Part shown: positions 15,623 to 23,246 of the stretch, piece by piece
Layout of the letters: each line of letters begins with the position of its first letter
How positions within the stretch are numbered: the first letter of the stretch is position 1
Position numbers and translations under genes: made by a program
From: Casp-Chloro-G3 sp002816715
GTDB lineage: Bacteria > Chloroflexota > Dehalococcoidia > Lucifugimonadales > UBA3495
DNA: 31,543 bases
Direction: 5' to 3'
Assembly (NCBI GenBank): GCA_027623815.1
Contig: JAQBUV010000027.1
Coordinates: forward strand, 1-31,543
The notes under the pieces: generated by a model
Database searches by the model: none
What the model was told of the DNA's origin: nothing
The model's input: only the letters and a program-made list of their open reading frames with translations

Positions 15623-17161
15623 ATGACAGTCTACGACATATATCTGGTTTCACCTCAAATTGCGATGGCTGCCTTGGGTATCCTGGTCATTCTGCTGGAT
15701 CTGGTGGTCGCTCGCAAAAGCTGGGTGCAAGGTTTCGCCTTTGTCGGCCTGGCCGCTCCAACGATACTGGCGCTGTTGCTGCTCTTCGACCTTAACGGTT
15801 CGGGACTGTCCAATGTTGTGCCCGAAAACAGTGTGCTGTTCCAAAGCTTGGCGGTTGACCGGTTCTCGCTATTCTTCAACTTCCTGGTGCTGGCGGCCAC
15901 TGCCCTGGTGATTCTGGCCTCCACCGACTACGTGCGGCGCATGGACCGCAACCAGGGCGAGTATTTTGGGCTGATTCTGCTGTCGGCCACCGGTATGCTG
16001 TTGTTGCCAGCGGCCACCGAGTTAATCACCATTTATATTTCGCTAGAGCTAACCACTCTGCCCCTGGCGGCATTGGGTGCCTTCTTGCTGACTGCCAAGT
16101 CCACCGAAGCGGGCATGAAATTCTTGATTATCGGCGCGATCAGTTCGGCCATCATGCTTTACGGCATGGCTCTAGTGTTCGGCTTCTCCGGCAGCACCAC
16201 CCTTACCGGAATCGCCGCCAGCTTCAGCGGCCCAGCCCAGCAACAGGTGCCCTTTGGCAGCTACGCCATGCTGGTGGGGGTAGTCTTGATGGTGGTGGGA
16301 TTTGGCTTCAAACTATCTTCGGTTCCCTTCCAGATGTGGGTTCCCGACGTATACGAAGGCGGGCCGACTCCGGTGGTGGCCTTCCTGTCAGTGGCCAGCA
16401 AGGCCGCTGCCTTTGGCCTGGTGCTGCGGTTCTTCTACTCCGGATTCACAGCGGTGGAACTGGACTGGGGCATCCTGCTGGCGGTGCTGGCCGCCGCGTC
16501 CATGACCATTGGCAATCTGGCGGCCATGGTGCAAACCAACATCAAGCGGCTTTTCGGATACAGCACCATCGCTCACGCCGGGTACATCCTGATCGGGGTG
16601 GCGGCAGTGGCCATGGGAGCCGAGATTTCTGGATTCTCCACCCTGGGCCCCAGCAGTGTCCTGTTTTACCTGGCCGCATACACCGCCGCCAATTTGACCG
16701 CCTTCTTCGCCATCACGCTGATCAGCAATCGGGTCGACAGCGACCAGATTGCTGACTACGCCGGAATGGTGCGCCGGTCGCCATTTATGGCGGTTTCCCT
16801 GGCGTTTGCCCTAATCGCGTTGATCGGCGTACCCCCCACCAGCATATTCATCGCCAAGATTTACGTGTTCACGGCGGCGGTCAACAGCGGCTTAGCCTGG
16901 CTGGCGATTCTAGGGGTCGTTAACAGTGTGGTGTCGGCCTACTATTATGTGCGCGTGATACGCGTCATGTTCCTAAATGACCCGGCGAGTGATCAGACGA
17001 TTGAACCAGCGGCGCCGGAAAAAATACCGGCGTCATTGGTTGCCAGATTCGCTCTGCTGGTGGCTGCGGCGGCTACGTTGGGGTTAGGCATCGCTCCGGG
17101 CATGGTGCTCAAGGCAGCCGAGAGCGCGGTCGCCGTTTTAGCCGGAGTCTACGTTCGATAA
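15623..17161 (+). CDS. nuoN: NADH-quinone oxidoreductase subunit N
   Basis: NuoN is the third antiporter-like proton pump, next to NuoK. The 512-residue protein has about 14 helices. It carries ITIYISLELTTLPLAALGAF with the conserved glutamate, KLSSVPFQMWVPDVYEGGPTPVVAFLSVASKAAAF and IKRLFGYSTIAHAGYILIG. The ATG at 15623 begins the last gene of the operon. Its stop TAA (17159-17161) lies in the first copy of an 11-bp tandem repeat, and a modest hairpin follows. Confidence 0.97.
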   Translation: MTVYDIYLVSPQIAMAALGILVILLDLVVARKSWVQGFAFVGLAAPTILALLLLFDLNGSGLSNVVPENSVLFQSLAVDRFSLFFNFLVLAATALVILASTDYVRRMDRNQGEYFGLILLSATGMLLLPAATELITIYISLELTTLPLAALGAFLLTAKSTEAGMKFLIIGAISSAIMLYGMALVFGFSGSTTLTGIAASFSGPAQQQVPFGSYAMLVGVVLMVVGFGFKLSSVPFQMWVPDVYEGGPTPVVAFLSVASKAAAFGLVLRFFYSGFTAVELDWGILLAVLAAASMTIGNLAAMVQTNIKRLFGYSTIAHAGYILIGVAAVAMGAEISGFSTLGPSSVLFYLAAYTAANLTAFFAITLISNRVDSDQIADYAGMVRRSPFMAVSLAFALIALIGVPPTSIFIAKIYVFTAAVNSGLAWLAILGVVNSVVSAYYYVRVIRVMFLNDPASDQTIEPAAPEKIPASLVARFALLVAAAATLGLGIAPGMVLKAAESAVAVLAGVYVR

Positions 17162-17180
17162 CCGTACGCTAACCGTACGC
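17159..17180 (+). repeat. 11-bp tandem repeat at the nuoN stop
   Basis: TAACCGTACGC occurs twice in perfect tandem (17159-17169, 17170-17180). The first copy contains the nuoN stop codon, so the duplication also supplies a second in-phase-independent TAA. It partly overlaps the hairpin that follows. Confidence 0.9.
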
Positions 17181-17205
17181 CAAGCTGGCGACGGTGTTAT
17201 TATAG
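17173..17205 (+). terminator. Weak candidate terminator after nuoN
   Basis: CCGT-a-CGCCA pairs with TGGCG-ACGG around the loop AGC (17173-17194), a nine-pair stem with one bulged A. It is followed by tgttattat, which is only partly T-rich. It may act as a weak or partial terminator between nuo and nadK. Confidence 0.4.
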
Positions 17206-17217
17206 GGTCGTGCAGAT

Positions 17218-17246
17218 TTGACACCCCATAAGGCCGATGCTAGACT
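17218..17246 (+). promoter_or_regulatory. Sigma70-type promoter for nadK
   Basis: A perfect -35 TTGACA (17218-17223) is followed after exactly 17 bases by TAGACT (17241-17246), which matches four of six consensus -10 positions. The predicted start near 17253 lies about 55 bases before the nadK ATG. Confidence 0.55.
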
Positions 17247-17306
17247 TCGCCTGTTTTGGGATTGCCCCGAAGTTAGCATTGGGCATTTGAGCTGTTGTAG
17301 TCAAAA

Positions 17307-18173
17307 ATGAAAACCATTGGAATCATATATAACGCCCGCATTCCCGAAGCTCTGGACTTGAGCAGCGCCATCGTCAATGAGTTGTCGTTGGAGCAGGATA
17401 GCTGGATCTCACCCGCAGAAAATTTGGACCAGTTGCGGGAGCGGGTTCCCCACACTGATCTGGTAATTACGGCTGGTGGAGACGGCACCATTCTGCGGGC
17501 GGTAAAGGTCACCGCGCCCTTCGGGATTCCGATGGTGGGCATCAACATGGGCCGCTTGGGGTTTATGACCGAGTTGCGGATTGACGATGCTCTGGAACGG
17601 CTGCAGGTATACCTGGACGGCGGTTGCCGGGTGGATGAACATAACATGGTGCAGGCCCGGCTGTTCAAAGGCAGCAATGGCTCCAGTGAGATGCTTGGCC
17701 CATTCCCCGCGCTGAACGACGTGGTAGTTGGACGGGGCGCGATTTCTCGGGTGGTTACCATTCGTACCAACATCGACGGAGCCGACGTAGCGTCGCTACG
17801 CGCCGACGGCATAATCCTGGCCACTGCCACCGGCAGCACTGGGTACAGTCTGGCGGTCGGCGGCCCAATTCTAGACCCGCTGTCTGAATCGCTGGTCCTA
17901 AAGCCGATAGCCGCCCACGTGGGCCTTTCTGCCGCGTTGGTCTTGTCGCCAGCCGCCAGGATCAAGTTGTATTTGGAAGGCACCCAGGAGGCTATCCTGA
18001 GCGTTGATGGCTTTGTTGACTTGCCTATGGAGCCAGGAGACTGGATTGAGGTTGAGCAGAGCCCATTAAAGACCAGATTCCTGCGGGCCAACCCCACCAA
18101 CCACTTCTATGCAACCATTACGCGACGCTTGGGTTTCAGCATCCGGGGACAGGGAGGTCTAGACCGTGTCTGA
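17307..18173 (+). CDS. nadK: NAD kinase
   Basis: NadK phosphorylates NAD to NADP using ATP in the cytoplasm. The 288-residue protein has the catalytic GGDGTILRA (57-65, Asp59), the GINMGRLGFMTE segment, NDVVV, the nucleotide-binding ATATGSTGYSLAVGGPILDP and the SVDG loop near the C-terminus. The ATG at 17307 is downstream of a good promoter. The 3' end overlaps the next gene by eight bases, so they are co-translated. Its NADP product is the cofactor of the isocitrate dehydrogenase encoded further on. Confidence 0.97.
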   Translation: MKTIGIIYNARIPEALDLSSAIVNELSLEQDSWISPAENLDQLRERVPHTDLVITAGGDGTILRAVKVTAPFGIPMVGINMGRLGFMTELRIDDALERLQVYLDGGCRVDEHNMVQARLFKGSNGSSEMLGPFPALNDVVVGRGAISRVVTIRTNIDGADVASLRADGIILATATGSTGYSLAVGGPILDPLSESLVLKPIAAHVGLSAALVLSPAARIKLYLEGTQEAILSVDGFVDLPMEPGDWIEVEQSPLKTRFLRANPTNHFYATITRRLGFSIRGQGGLDRV

Positions 18174-18714
18174 CGAGTCGCTTCGGGAGATAACCCTGGA
18201 AAGCAAAACGATGTTCCAGGGCAAGATCCTAAACTTGCGGGTGGATACAGTTCGATTGCCCAATGGCCGTGTTGCTACCAGAGAGGTGGCCGAGCACTCT
18301 AATTCGGTTTGCATCGTGCCCATTGACCACAACGGCGATGTGGTCTTGGTGCGCCAGTACCGTACTCCGGTCAAGGGGGCATTGCTGGAGTTGCCCGCCG
18401 GTGGCGTGGAAGAGGGCGAAGTATCCGAAGAGACGGTGCAGCGGGAGCTTCAGGAAGAGATTGGCTATCGTGCCGGCAAACTGCAGCACCTGTCCAACTT
18501 CTGGCTGGCGCCGGGCTGGTGCGACGAGTATATGCACACCTACCTGGCTACCGATTTGATTGAGTCTAAACTGGTCGGAGATGACGACGAAAATATAGTT
18601 GTTGAGCGTGTCTCTCTGGACCGAGCGTTAGAACTGATCGGTAATGGCGAGATTGAAGATGTTAAGAGCATCGCGGGACTGTTGCTGGCGATGCGGGTTT
18701 TGAGAGATAATTAG
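18166..18714 (+). CDS. Nudix hydrolase, ADP-ribose pyrophosphatase type
   Basis: This 182-residue protein has a complete Nudix box: Gly79-x5-Glu85-x7-Arg93-Glu94-x2-Glu97-Glu98-x-Gly100. The upstream LVRQYRTPVKGALLELPAGG segment is the signature of the ADP-ribose pyrophosphatase (NudF) subgroup, which splits ADP-ribose into AMP and ribose 5-phosphate. The start is GTG at 18166 inside the end of nadK. Its coupling with NAD kinase fits a role in NAD turnover or clearance of ADP-ribose. The exact substrate is inferred from subgroup similarity only. Confidence 0.93.
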   Translation: MSDESLREITLESKTMFQGKILNLRVDTVRLPNGRVATREVAEHSNSVCIVPIDHNGDVVLVRQYRTPVKGALLELPAGGVEEGEVSEETVQRELQEEIGYRAGKLQHLSNFWLAPGWCDEYMHTYLATDLIESKLVGDDDENIVVERVSLDRALELIGNGEIEDVKSIAGLLLAMRVLRDN

Positions 18715-18832
18715 CCTCAATTTGAGAAACCCGTTTTCCGTGGCTGGCTCCAAATAATCCGACAACATCGATGCTGGACGCCCGGTAAACCGGACAGTGG
18801 TAAACACTAGAGTAAGGAAGCAAGAGGATAAG

Positions 18833-20512
18833 ATGCTGGAACATGATGTACTGATAATAGGCGCGGGACTGGCCGGAATGCGGGCTGCTATCGCCGCTCG
18901 GGCTGGTGGCGCTAACGCCGCAATTATCAGTAAGGTACACCCCGTACGGAGCCACTCCAGCGCCGCCCAGGGTGGCATCAACGCCGCGCTGACTGACCGG
19001 GGTGATGAATGGGAAGACCATGCCTACGACACCATCAAGGGCAGCGACTACCTGGGTGACCAGGATGCCATTGAAGTTATGTGCCGCTCCGCTGGTCAGT
19101 CGCTGATTGATATGGAGCACATGGGCGTGACCTTCAATCGAGATGAAGAGGGCAAGTTGGGCACCCGAGCCTTTGGCGGTCAACGTCGCGCCCGCACCTT
19201 CTTCGTCGGCGACTTCACCGGACAAGCCCTGCTCCACGTCATGTTTGAGCAACTGATCAAGTCGGGCGTGCAGCGTTACGAAGAATGGTTTGTAACCTCG
19301 CTGATAATTGAAGAGGGTCAGGTTGCCGGTGTCACCGCGCTGGAGATTCGCACCGGTAAGCTGCACGCTATCCGGGCCAAGAGCGTCATTTTCTGCAGCG
19401 GAGGCTGTGGGCGGCTGTTTGAGCCTAGCACCAATGCCTTGATTGTCACCGGCGACGGTATGGCCCTGGCTTACAACGCCGGCGCCAAATTGATGGACAT
19501 GGAAATGGTCCAGTACCATCCAACCACCATATCGGGCAGCGGCGTTCTGCTGTCAGAGGCGGCCCGAGGTGAGGGAGCCTACTTGCGGGACAAGAACGGC
19601 GAACGGTTCATGGAGAAGTACGCTCCCAACATGATGGAATTGGCTTCTCGCGACGTGGTTTCGCGATCCGAGCAGACTGAGATTAACGCCGGTAACGGCG
19701 TTAACGGCTGCGTGCTGCTGGACTGCACTCATCTGGGCGAAAAGCTAATTATGGAAAAACTCGGCCAGATACGCGAGTTGGGCCTTGACCTCACTGGCAA
19801 GGACATGATTAAGGAACTGGTGCCGATCCGCCCCGGCATGCACTACATTATGGGCGGCATCAAGACCGACATTGATGGGCAGACCAACTTGCCCGGGGTC
19901 TATGCCGCTGGAGAGTGCGCCAACGTCAGCGTTCACGGTGGCAACCGCTTGGGCGCCAACTCCTTGCTGGATACCATAGTGTTTGGCGAGCGTTCCGGTA
20001 CCCATGCCGCCGCCTTTACCAGGGGTCAATCGTACATCAATGTCAATGAGGGTGAAGTGGTCGCCCGCGAAGAGCAGCGGCTTCAAGGAATGCTGGACCG
20101 ACCGGACAACGGCGACCGCTGGGGTAAAATCCGGTTGGCGATGGGTGATTCGATGAACCGCAACGTCGCGGTGTTCCGCAACAAAGAGGGCATCGAGGAA
20201 ACCATTCAGGAGCTACAAGAACTGAAGACTCGCTACACCAGTGTACCGGTCCATAACAAGGGCAAGGTCTTTAATACCGATCTAATATTCGCCCTGGAAT
20301 TGGGATTCATGCTGGACTGCGCTGAAACCATCGCGGTTAGCGCTCTGGAGCGAAAAGAAAGCCGTGGCGCTCAGTTCCGCATCGACTACCCAAAACGGGA
20401 TGATGAAAACTGGCTGAAACACATTGTGGTGAGCCAGGGTGAGGTAGGCCCAGAGTTGTCTAACTTGCCGGTCACCATCACCAAGTGGACTCCCGAGGAG
20501 AGGAAATACTAA
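18833..20512 (+). CDS. sdhA: Succinate dehydrogenase/fumarate reductase flavoprotein subunit
   Basis: SdhA oxidises succinate to fumarate (or the reverse) at a covalently bound FAD. The 559-residue protein has the FAD dinucleotide fold GAGLAG (10-15). His41 in RSHSSAAQGG corresponds to the FAD-linking histidine. Active-site segments are YHPTTI (His229), SEAARGEGAYL, RDVVSRS (273-279), RPGMHYIMGG (333-342) and the C-terminal FAD block GECANVSVHGGNRLGANSL. ATG at 18833 is preceded by AGAGG five bases upstream; a GTG 12 codons earlier (18797) is less likely. SdhB follows after three bases. The adjacent Fe-S and CCG subunits make this an E-type succinate:quinone reductase. Direction of the reaction is not readable, but Icd and Mdh nearby favour an oxidative TCA cycle. 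Confidence 0.97.
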   Translation: MLEHDVLIIGAGLAGMRAAIAARAGGANAAIISKVHPVRSHSSAAQGGINAALTDRGDEWEDHAYDTIKGSDYLGDQDAIEVMCRSAGQSLIDMEHMGVTFNRDEEGKLGTRAFGGQRRARTFFVGDFTGQALLHVMFEQLIKSGVQRYEEWFVTSLIIEEGQVAGVTALEIRTGKLHAIRAKSVIFCSGGCGRLFEPSTNALIVTGDGMALAYNAGAKLMDMEMVQYHPTTISGSGVLLSEAARGEGAYLRDKNGERFMEKYAPNMMELASRDVVSRSEQTEINAGNGVNGCVLLDCTHLGEKLIMEKLGQIRELGLDLTGKDMIKELVPIRPGMHYIMGGIKTDIDGQTNLPGVYAAGECANVSVHGGNRLGANSLLDTIVFGERSGTHAAAFTRGQSYINVNEGEVVAREEQRLQGMLDRPDNGDRWGKIRLAMGDSMNRNVAVFRNKEGIEETIQELQELKTRYTSVPVHNKGKVFNTDLIFALELGFMLDCAETIAVSALERKESRGAQFRIDYPKRDDENWLKHIVVSQGEVGPELSNLPVTITKWTPEERKY

Positions 20513-20515
20513 CCG

Positions 20516-21478
20516 ATGGATGTCACAGTCAAAGTAAAGAGATACGACCCGGATGCCGCCCGGCCCCAGGTGGAATGGCAGGAATACCCCATTTCCATCG
20601 ATGAAAACGCAACTGTCCTGGATGCCTTGATTATGATCCGCGAAGAGGTAGACGGCACCTTGAGTCTGCGCTGTTCCTGCCGCAGTGCCATCTGTGGCTC
20701 GTGCGCTATGCGCATTAACGGACATGCCGGACTGGCCTGCAAGACCAAAGCGTCGGATTCAATGGACGCCAACGGGACAATAGTGGTTGAACCGGCCGGT
20801 GTGATGCCGACCGTGAAAGATTTGGTAGTGAACTTTGACCTCTTTTGGAAAAAGATCGAAGAGGTTGAACCTTACCTCAAGCCTGAGGTGCCGGAACCGG
20901 AAGCCGAGTACATCGCTTCCAACGAGTCAATGTTGCATTTGTCGGGGGTGACTGCTTGCATCATGTGCGGGGCCTGTGTCTCCGACTGCACCGTCTTGGA
21001 AGTTGACCCAACTTTCCTGGGGCCGGCAGCCCTGGCTAAGGCATATCGGTTCACCGCCGACCCTCGGGACGGTGACGCCAACGGAGTATCGCGAGACCGT
21101 CTGGCCAAACTGGGGATGCCCTCCGGTATGTGGGACTGCACCCGGTGCAACGAATGCGTGCAGGCTTGCCCCAAGGGTGTGGCCCCCATGGATCGTATTA
21201 TGGCATTGCGCGAGCAGGCTATGGAAGTAGGGTTCGGCAACACCAATGGGGCTCGCCACGCCGAGGCTTTCACCGAGTCGGTGGGGCATAGCGGGCGGCT
21301 GGATGAATTACGCCTGCCGGTGCAGTCGGTCGGTATAACCAACATCCCAGCATTACTGGGATTTATGCCGGTCGGATGGCGGGCCTTGACCCACGGCAAG
21401 CTGCCGCCCCTAGTGCACAAAAACGTAGAAGACGTGGATACAATTCGCCGACTGTTCCGAAAGCTAAACAACTCGTAG
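20516..21478 (+). CDS. sdhB: Succinate dehydrogenase iron-sulfur subunit, E-type
   Basis: SdhB carries electrons from FAD towards quinone. The N-terminal plant-ferredoxin domain has the 2Fe-2S ligands Cys55, 60, 63 and 75. The first C-terminal motif is Cys148-151-154-158. The second is Cys208-x2-Cys211-x2-Cys214-x3-Cys218-Pro. Classical SdhB lacks the equivalent of Cys211 and builds a 3Fe-4S cluster; the extra cysteine here is the known mark of E-type enzymes, where the third centre is 4Fe-4S. The 320-residue length is longer than E. coli SdhB (238), mostly in the C-terminal part. The ribosome binding site lies in the end of sdhA. The next gene supplies the CCG subunit instead of a cytochrome b anchor. 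Confidence 0.96.
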   Translation: MDVTVKVKRYDPDAARPQVEWQEYPISIDENATVLDALIMIREEVDGTLSLRCSCRSAICGSCAMRINGHAGLACKTKASDSMDANGTIVVEPAGVMPTVKDLVVNFDLFWKKIEEVEPYLKPEVPEPEAEYIASNESMLHLSGVTACIMCGACVSDCTVLEVDPTFLGPAALAKAYRFTADPRDGDANGVSRDRLAKLGMPSGMWDCTRCNECVQACPKGVAPMDRIMALREQAMEVGFGNTNGARHAEAFTESVGHSGRLDELRLPVQSVGITNIPALLGFMPVGWRALTHGKLPPLVHKNVEDVDTIRRLFRKLNNS

Positions 21479-21527
21479 TATTAGAGCCGCCGAGAGCGGA
21501 GCGAACCGAAAAACCCGGGAGGACCAA

Positions 21528-22412
21528 TTGAAGTACGCGTTCTATCCAGGGTGCGTCTCCCAAGGGGGAGCGCCCGAATTGTACCCAGCGGCGAAGTTGA
21601 TCTGCCAGCGGCTGGGCATTGAGCTAGAGGAGATACGGGCTTGGACTTGCTGTGGCGCTGGCGTGATGCAGGAAAAGAACCAACTTTTTGGCGACACTCT
21701 CAACGCCCGCACGATGGCTAAAGCGGAGCAGCTTGGCATGACCATCATGACCATCTGTAGCACCTGCCAGGGTGTGATGGGTCAGGCCAACCAGCGGATG
21801 CAGAACCCGGAGTATTTGGCCGAGATTAATTCACATCTGGCCGAAGAGGGTCTGGAGTACAAGGGTACTGCCGAGATCAAACACCTGCTCTGGATCCTGA
21901 TTGAAGACTACGGCCTGGAAAACCTGACGCCGCATATCACTCGCTCGCTGGGCAATCTTAGAATTGCCCCCTTCTACGGATGCTATATCGTCCGGCCCAC
22001 TGAAGCCCTGGGCATTGAAGAGCACCCGGAGCGGCAGACTTCCTTGGAAACGTTGATCGAGACCCTGGGGGCCATCTTGATCGACTTCGCTGGCAAAACT
22101 CGTTGCTGTGGGTTTCCCATCCTGACCATCAATGAAAAGAACTCGATGGCTATGGTGGGGAAACACACCTCCGAAGTCAAAGACCTGGGCGCCGATGCGA
22201 TGGTCACGCCCTGTCCGCTGTGCCACCTGAATCTGGACGGCTTCCAGCCGAAGGCGGCCAAGCAGGCCCAACGTGCCATTGATATGCCCATTCTGCACCT
22301 GCCCCAGTTGATCGGCCTGGCAATGGGCATCTCGCCCGCTGAGTTGGGTTTGAAGAAGCATATAGTTAGCACTGCGCCCCTGGAATTGAAGCTGGGAGCG
22401 GGCAGCCGCTAG
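21528..22412 (+). CDS. sdhE: SdhE/HdrB-like CCG-domain subunit of succinate:quinone reductase
   Basis: The 294-residue protein has two CCG (DUF224) modules like heterodisulfide reductase HdrB and SdhE of E-type succinate dehydrogenases. Module one is Cys9, Cys41-Cys42, Cys77-x2-Cys80 and module two is Cys152, Cys193-Cys194, Cys229-x2-Cys232, all ligands complete. In the E-type complexes this subunit replaces the haem b membrane anchor and is thought to pass electrons to quinone at the membrane surface. No long transmembrane helix is visible. The start is TTG at 21528, preceded by GGGAGG at good spacing; no ATG gives the conserved YPGC start. A strong terminator follows. Heterodisulfide reductase itself is unlikely because hdrA and hdrC are absent and sdhAB adjoin. 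The symbol follows E-type SDH usage, not the unrelated FAD-assembly factor of E. coli. Confidence 0.92.
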   Translation: MKYAFYPGCVSQGGAPELYPAAKLICQRLGIELEEIRAWTCCGAGVMQEKNQLFGDTLNARTMAKAEQLGMTIMTICSTCQGVMGQANQRMQNPEYLAEINSHLAEEGLEYKGTAEIKHLLWILIEDYGLENLTPHITRSLGNLRIAPFYGCYIVRPTEALGIEEHPERQTSLETLIETLGAILIDFAGKTRCCGFPILTINEKNSMAMVGKHTSEVKDLGADAMVTPCPLCHLNLDGFQPKAAKQAQRAIDMPILHLPQLIGLAMGISPAELGLKKHIVSTAPLELKLGAGSR

Positions 22413-22448
22413 CAGATTTACCAGATAAAGCGTAGTTCCGGTAATAAC

Positions 22449-22490
22449 ACCTCCGCTCATTGGTAATTTTCGAGCGGAGGTTTCTTTTTA
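22449..22490 (+). terminator. Rho-independent terminator of the sdh operon
   Basis: CCTCCGCTC (22450-22458) pairs perfectly with GAGCGGAGG (22472-22480), extended by one A-T pair, with a 13-base loop and followed by TTTCTTTTTA. It is 37 bases after the sdhE stop. Confidence 0.93.
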
Positions 22491-22516
22491 TGACTCCAGA
22501 GGGAATACTTCACCAA

Positions 22517-22591
22517 ATCCACACCAAAAATTTAGCATCGTAACTAAATCATGATGCATCCAAAGGCTGGAATCTAAGAAGGGGTGTGGAT
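22517..22591 (+). promoter_or_regulatory. Inverted repeat in the cytochrome P460 leader
   Basis: ATCCACACC (22517-22525) is the exact complement of GGTGTGGAT (22583-22591). The right arm lies just upstream of the ATG at 22596 and adjoins the purine-rich GAAGGGG that should bind the ribosome. Between the arms ATTTAG/CTAAAT (22530-22535 / 22544-22549) can form an inner hairpin. Folding would partly hide the translation start. A regulatory role is inferred from position only. Confidence 0.4.
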
Positions 22592-22595
22592 ACAC

Positions 22596-23126
22596 ATGAC
22601 TACCTGGCTCAAGCATTATTGGAAGACTCTGGGGATTGCCGTCATCATCGCCGTTATTGGGACCGCCTGTGGTGCCGCCGCGACACCTACTCAGGCACCG
22701 GCTCCAGCGCCTCAATTGCCGGACACAACTGGCGCAGCGGTGTGGAGTTACCTTCAGGCGGAGAATTACCAGGAAAACTGGACATTGTGGCCCGGCATGG
22801 GAGAGCTATACCCGGCCAAAGAGCCCCACGGTGCGCTTCTTACCACCTACCTCAGCTCCGATGCGTTGGCCGCGCTGAACGCCAAAGCCGGCGTGATGCC
22901 CAACGGAGCGATCATAGTTAAAGAGAACTATATGCCAGACGGCATTCTGGATGCGACCACAGTGATGTTCAAAGTAGATGGTTACAATCCAGACCATGCC
23001 GATTGGTTTTTCACCAAAATAAAGGCGGACAATACGGTGGAAGCTGAGGGCAAGGTTCCCGGGTGCCAAGCTTGCCACAGCATAGAGAAAGACAACGACT
23101 ACATCTACACCGGTGAGTTAAAATAA
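22596..23126 (+). CDS. Cytochrome P460 family protein, exported, CxxCH haem site
   Basis: The 176-residue protein has a signal peptide (hydrophobic 11-24) ending at Cys25 in IGTACGAAA, which may be a lipoprotein cleavage site although the lipobox is imperfect. An Ala/Pro-rich linker follows. The mature domain has the P460-like pattern W-LWPG..ELYPAKEPHGALLTTYLS (about 62-87), an AIIVKENYMPDG segment and a C-terminal c-type haem motif Cys157-Gln-Ala-Cys160-His161. P460-family proteins include hydroxylamine- and NO-handling haem enzymes and cytochromes c'-beta; the substrate here is unknown. A GTG at 22584 is an alternative start. It stands alone between two terminators, so it is transcribed on its own. 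It would act outside the cytoplasmic membrane. Confidence 0.85.
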   Translation: MTTWLKHYWKTLGIAVIIAVIGTACGAAATPTQAPAPAPQLPDTTGAAVWSYLQAENYQENWTLWPGMGELYPAKEPHGALLTTYLSSDALAALNAKAGVMPNGAIIVKENYMPDGILDATTVMFKVDGYNPDHADWFFTKIKADNTVEAEGKVPGCQACHSIEKDNDYIYTGELK

Positions 23127-23178
23127 CACACCCAGTTTTCACCGAGGGTTCTTGCCGAATTGGTGTTAGAAAGAGACA

Positions 23179-23226
23179 CAGCAAACGCTCGTGGTTTGGC
23201 CCCACCACCACCACGAGCGTTTGCTG
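23179..23226. terminator. Perfect 17-bp inverted repeat between convergent genes
   Basis: CAGCAAACGCTCGTGGT (23179-23195) and its exact complement (23210-23226) flank a 14-base loop. The flanks are only modestly T-rich on either strand (ATTTCT on plus; TGTCTCTTTC on minus). It lies between the convergent P460 gene and the aminotransferase gene, so it most likely ends transcription from both sides. Confidence 0.8.
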
Positions 23227-23246
23227 ATTTCTAAACCTGGTACGAG

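Noticed and set aside
17273..18100. 275-codon minus-strand frame opposite nadK
   Set aside because: Serine- and arginine-rich antisense translation; nadK has its full motif set.
18782..18793. Small palindrome CCGGTAAACCGG before sdhA as a terminator or operator
   Set aside because: Stem is only four pairs with no T tract; too short to support a call.
18662..19519. 285-codon minus-strand frame opposite sdhA
   Set aside because: Antisense shadow of sdhA with no motif of its own.
21528..22412. Heterodisulfide reductase subunit B of a methanogen-type complex
   Set aside because: The CCG modules fit HdrB, but the gene is contiguous with sdhAB and there is no hdrA or hdrC, so an E-type SDH subunit is the better reading.
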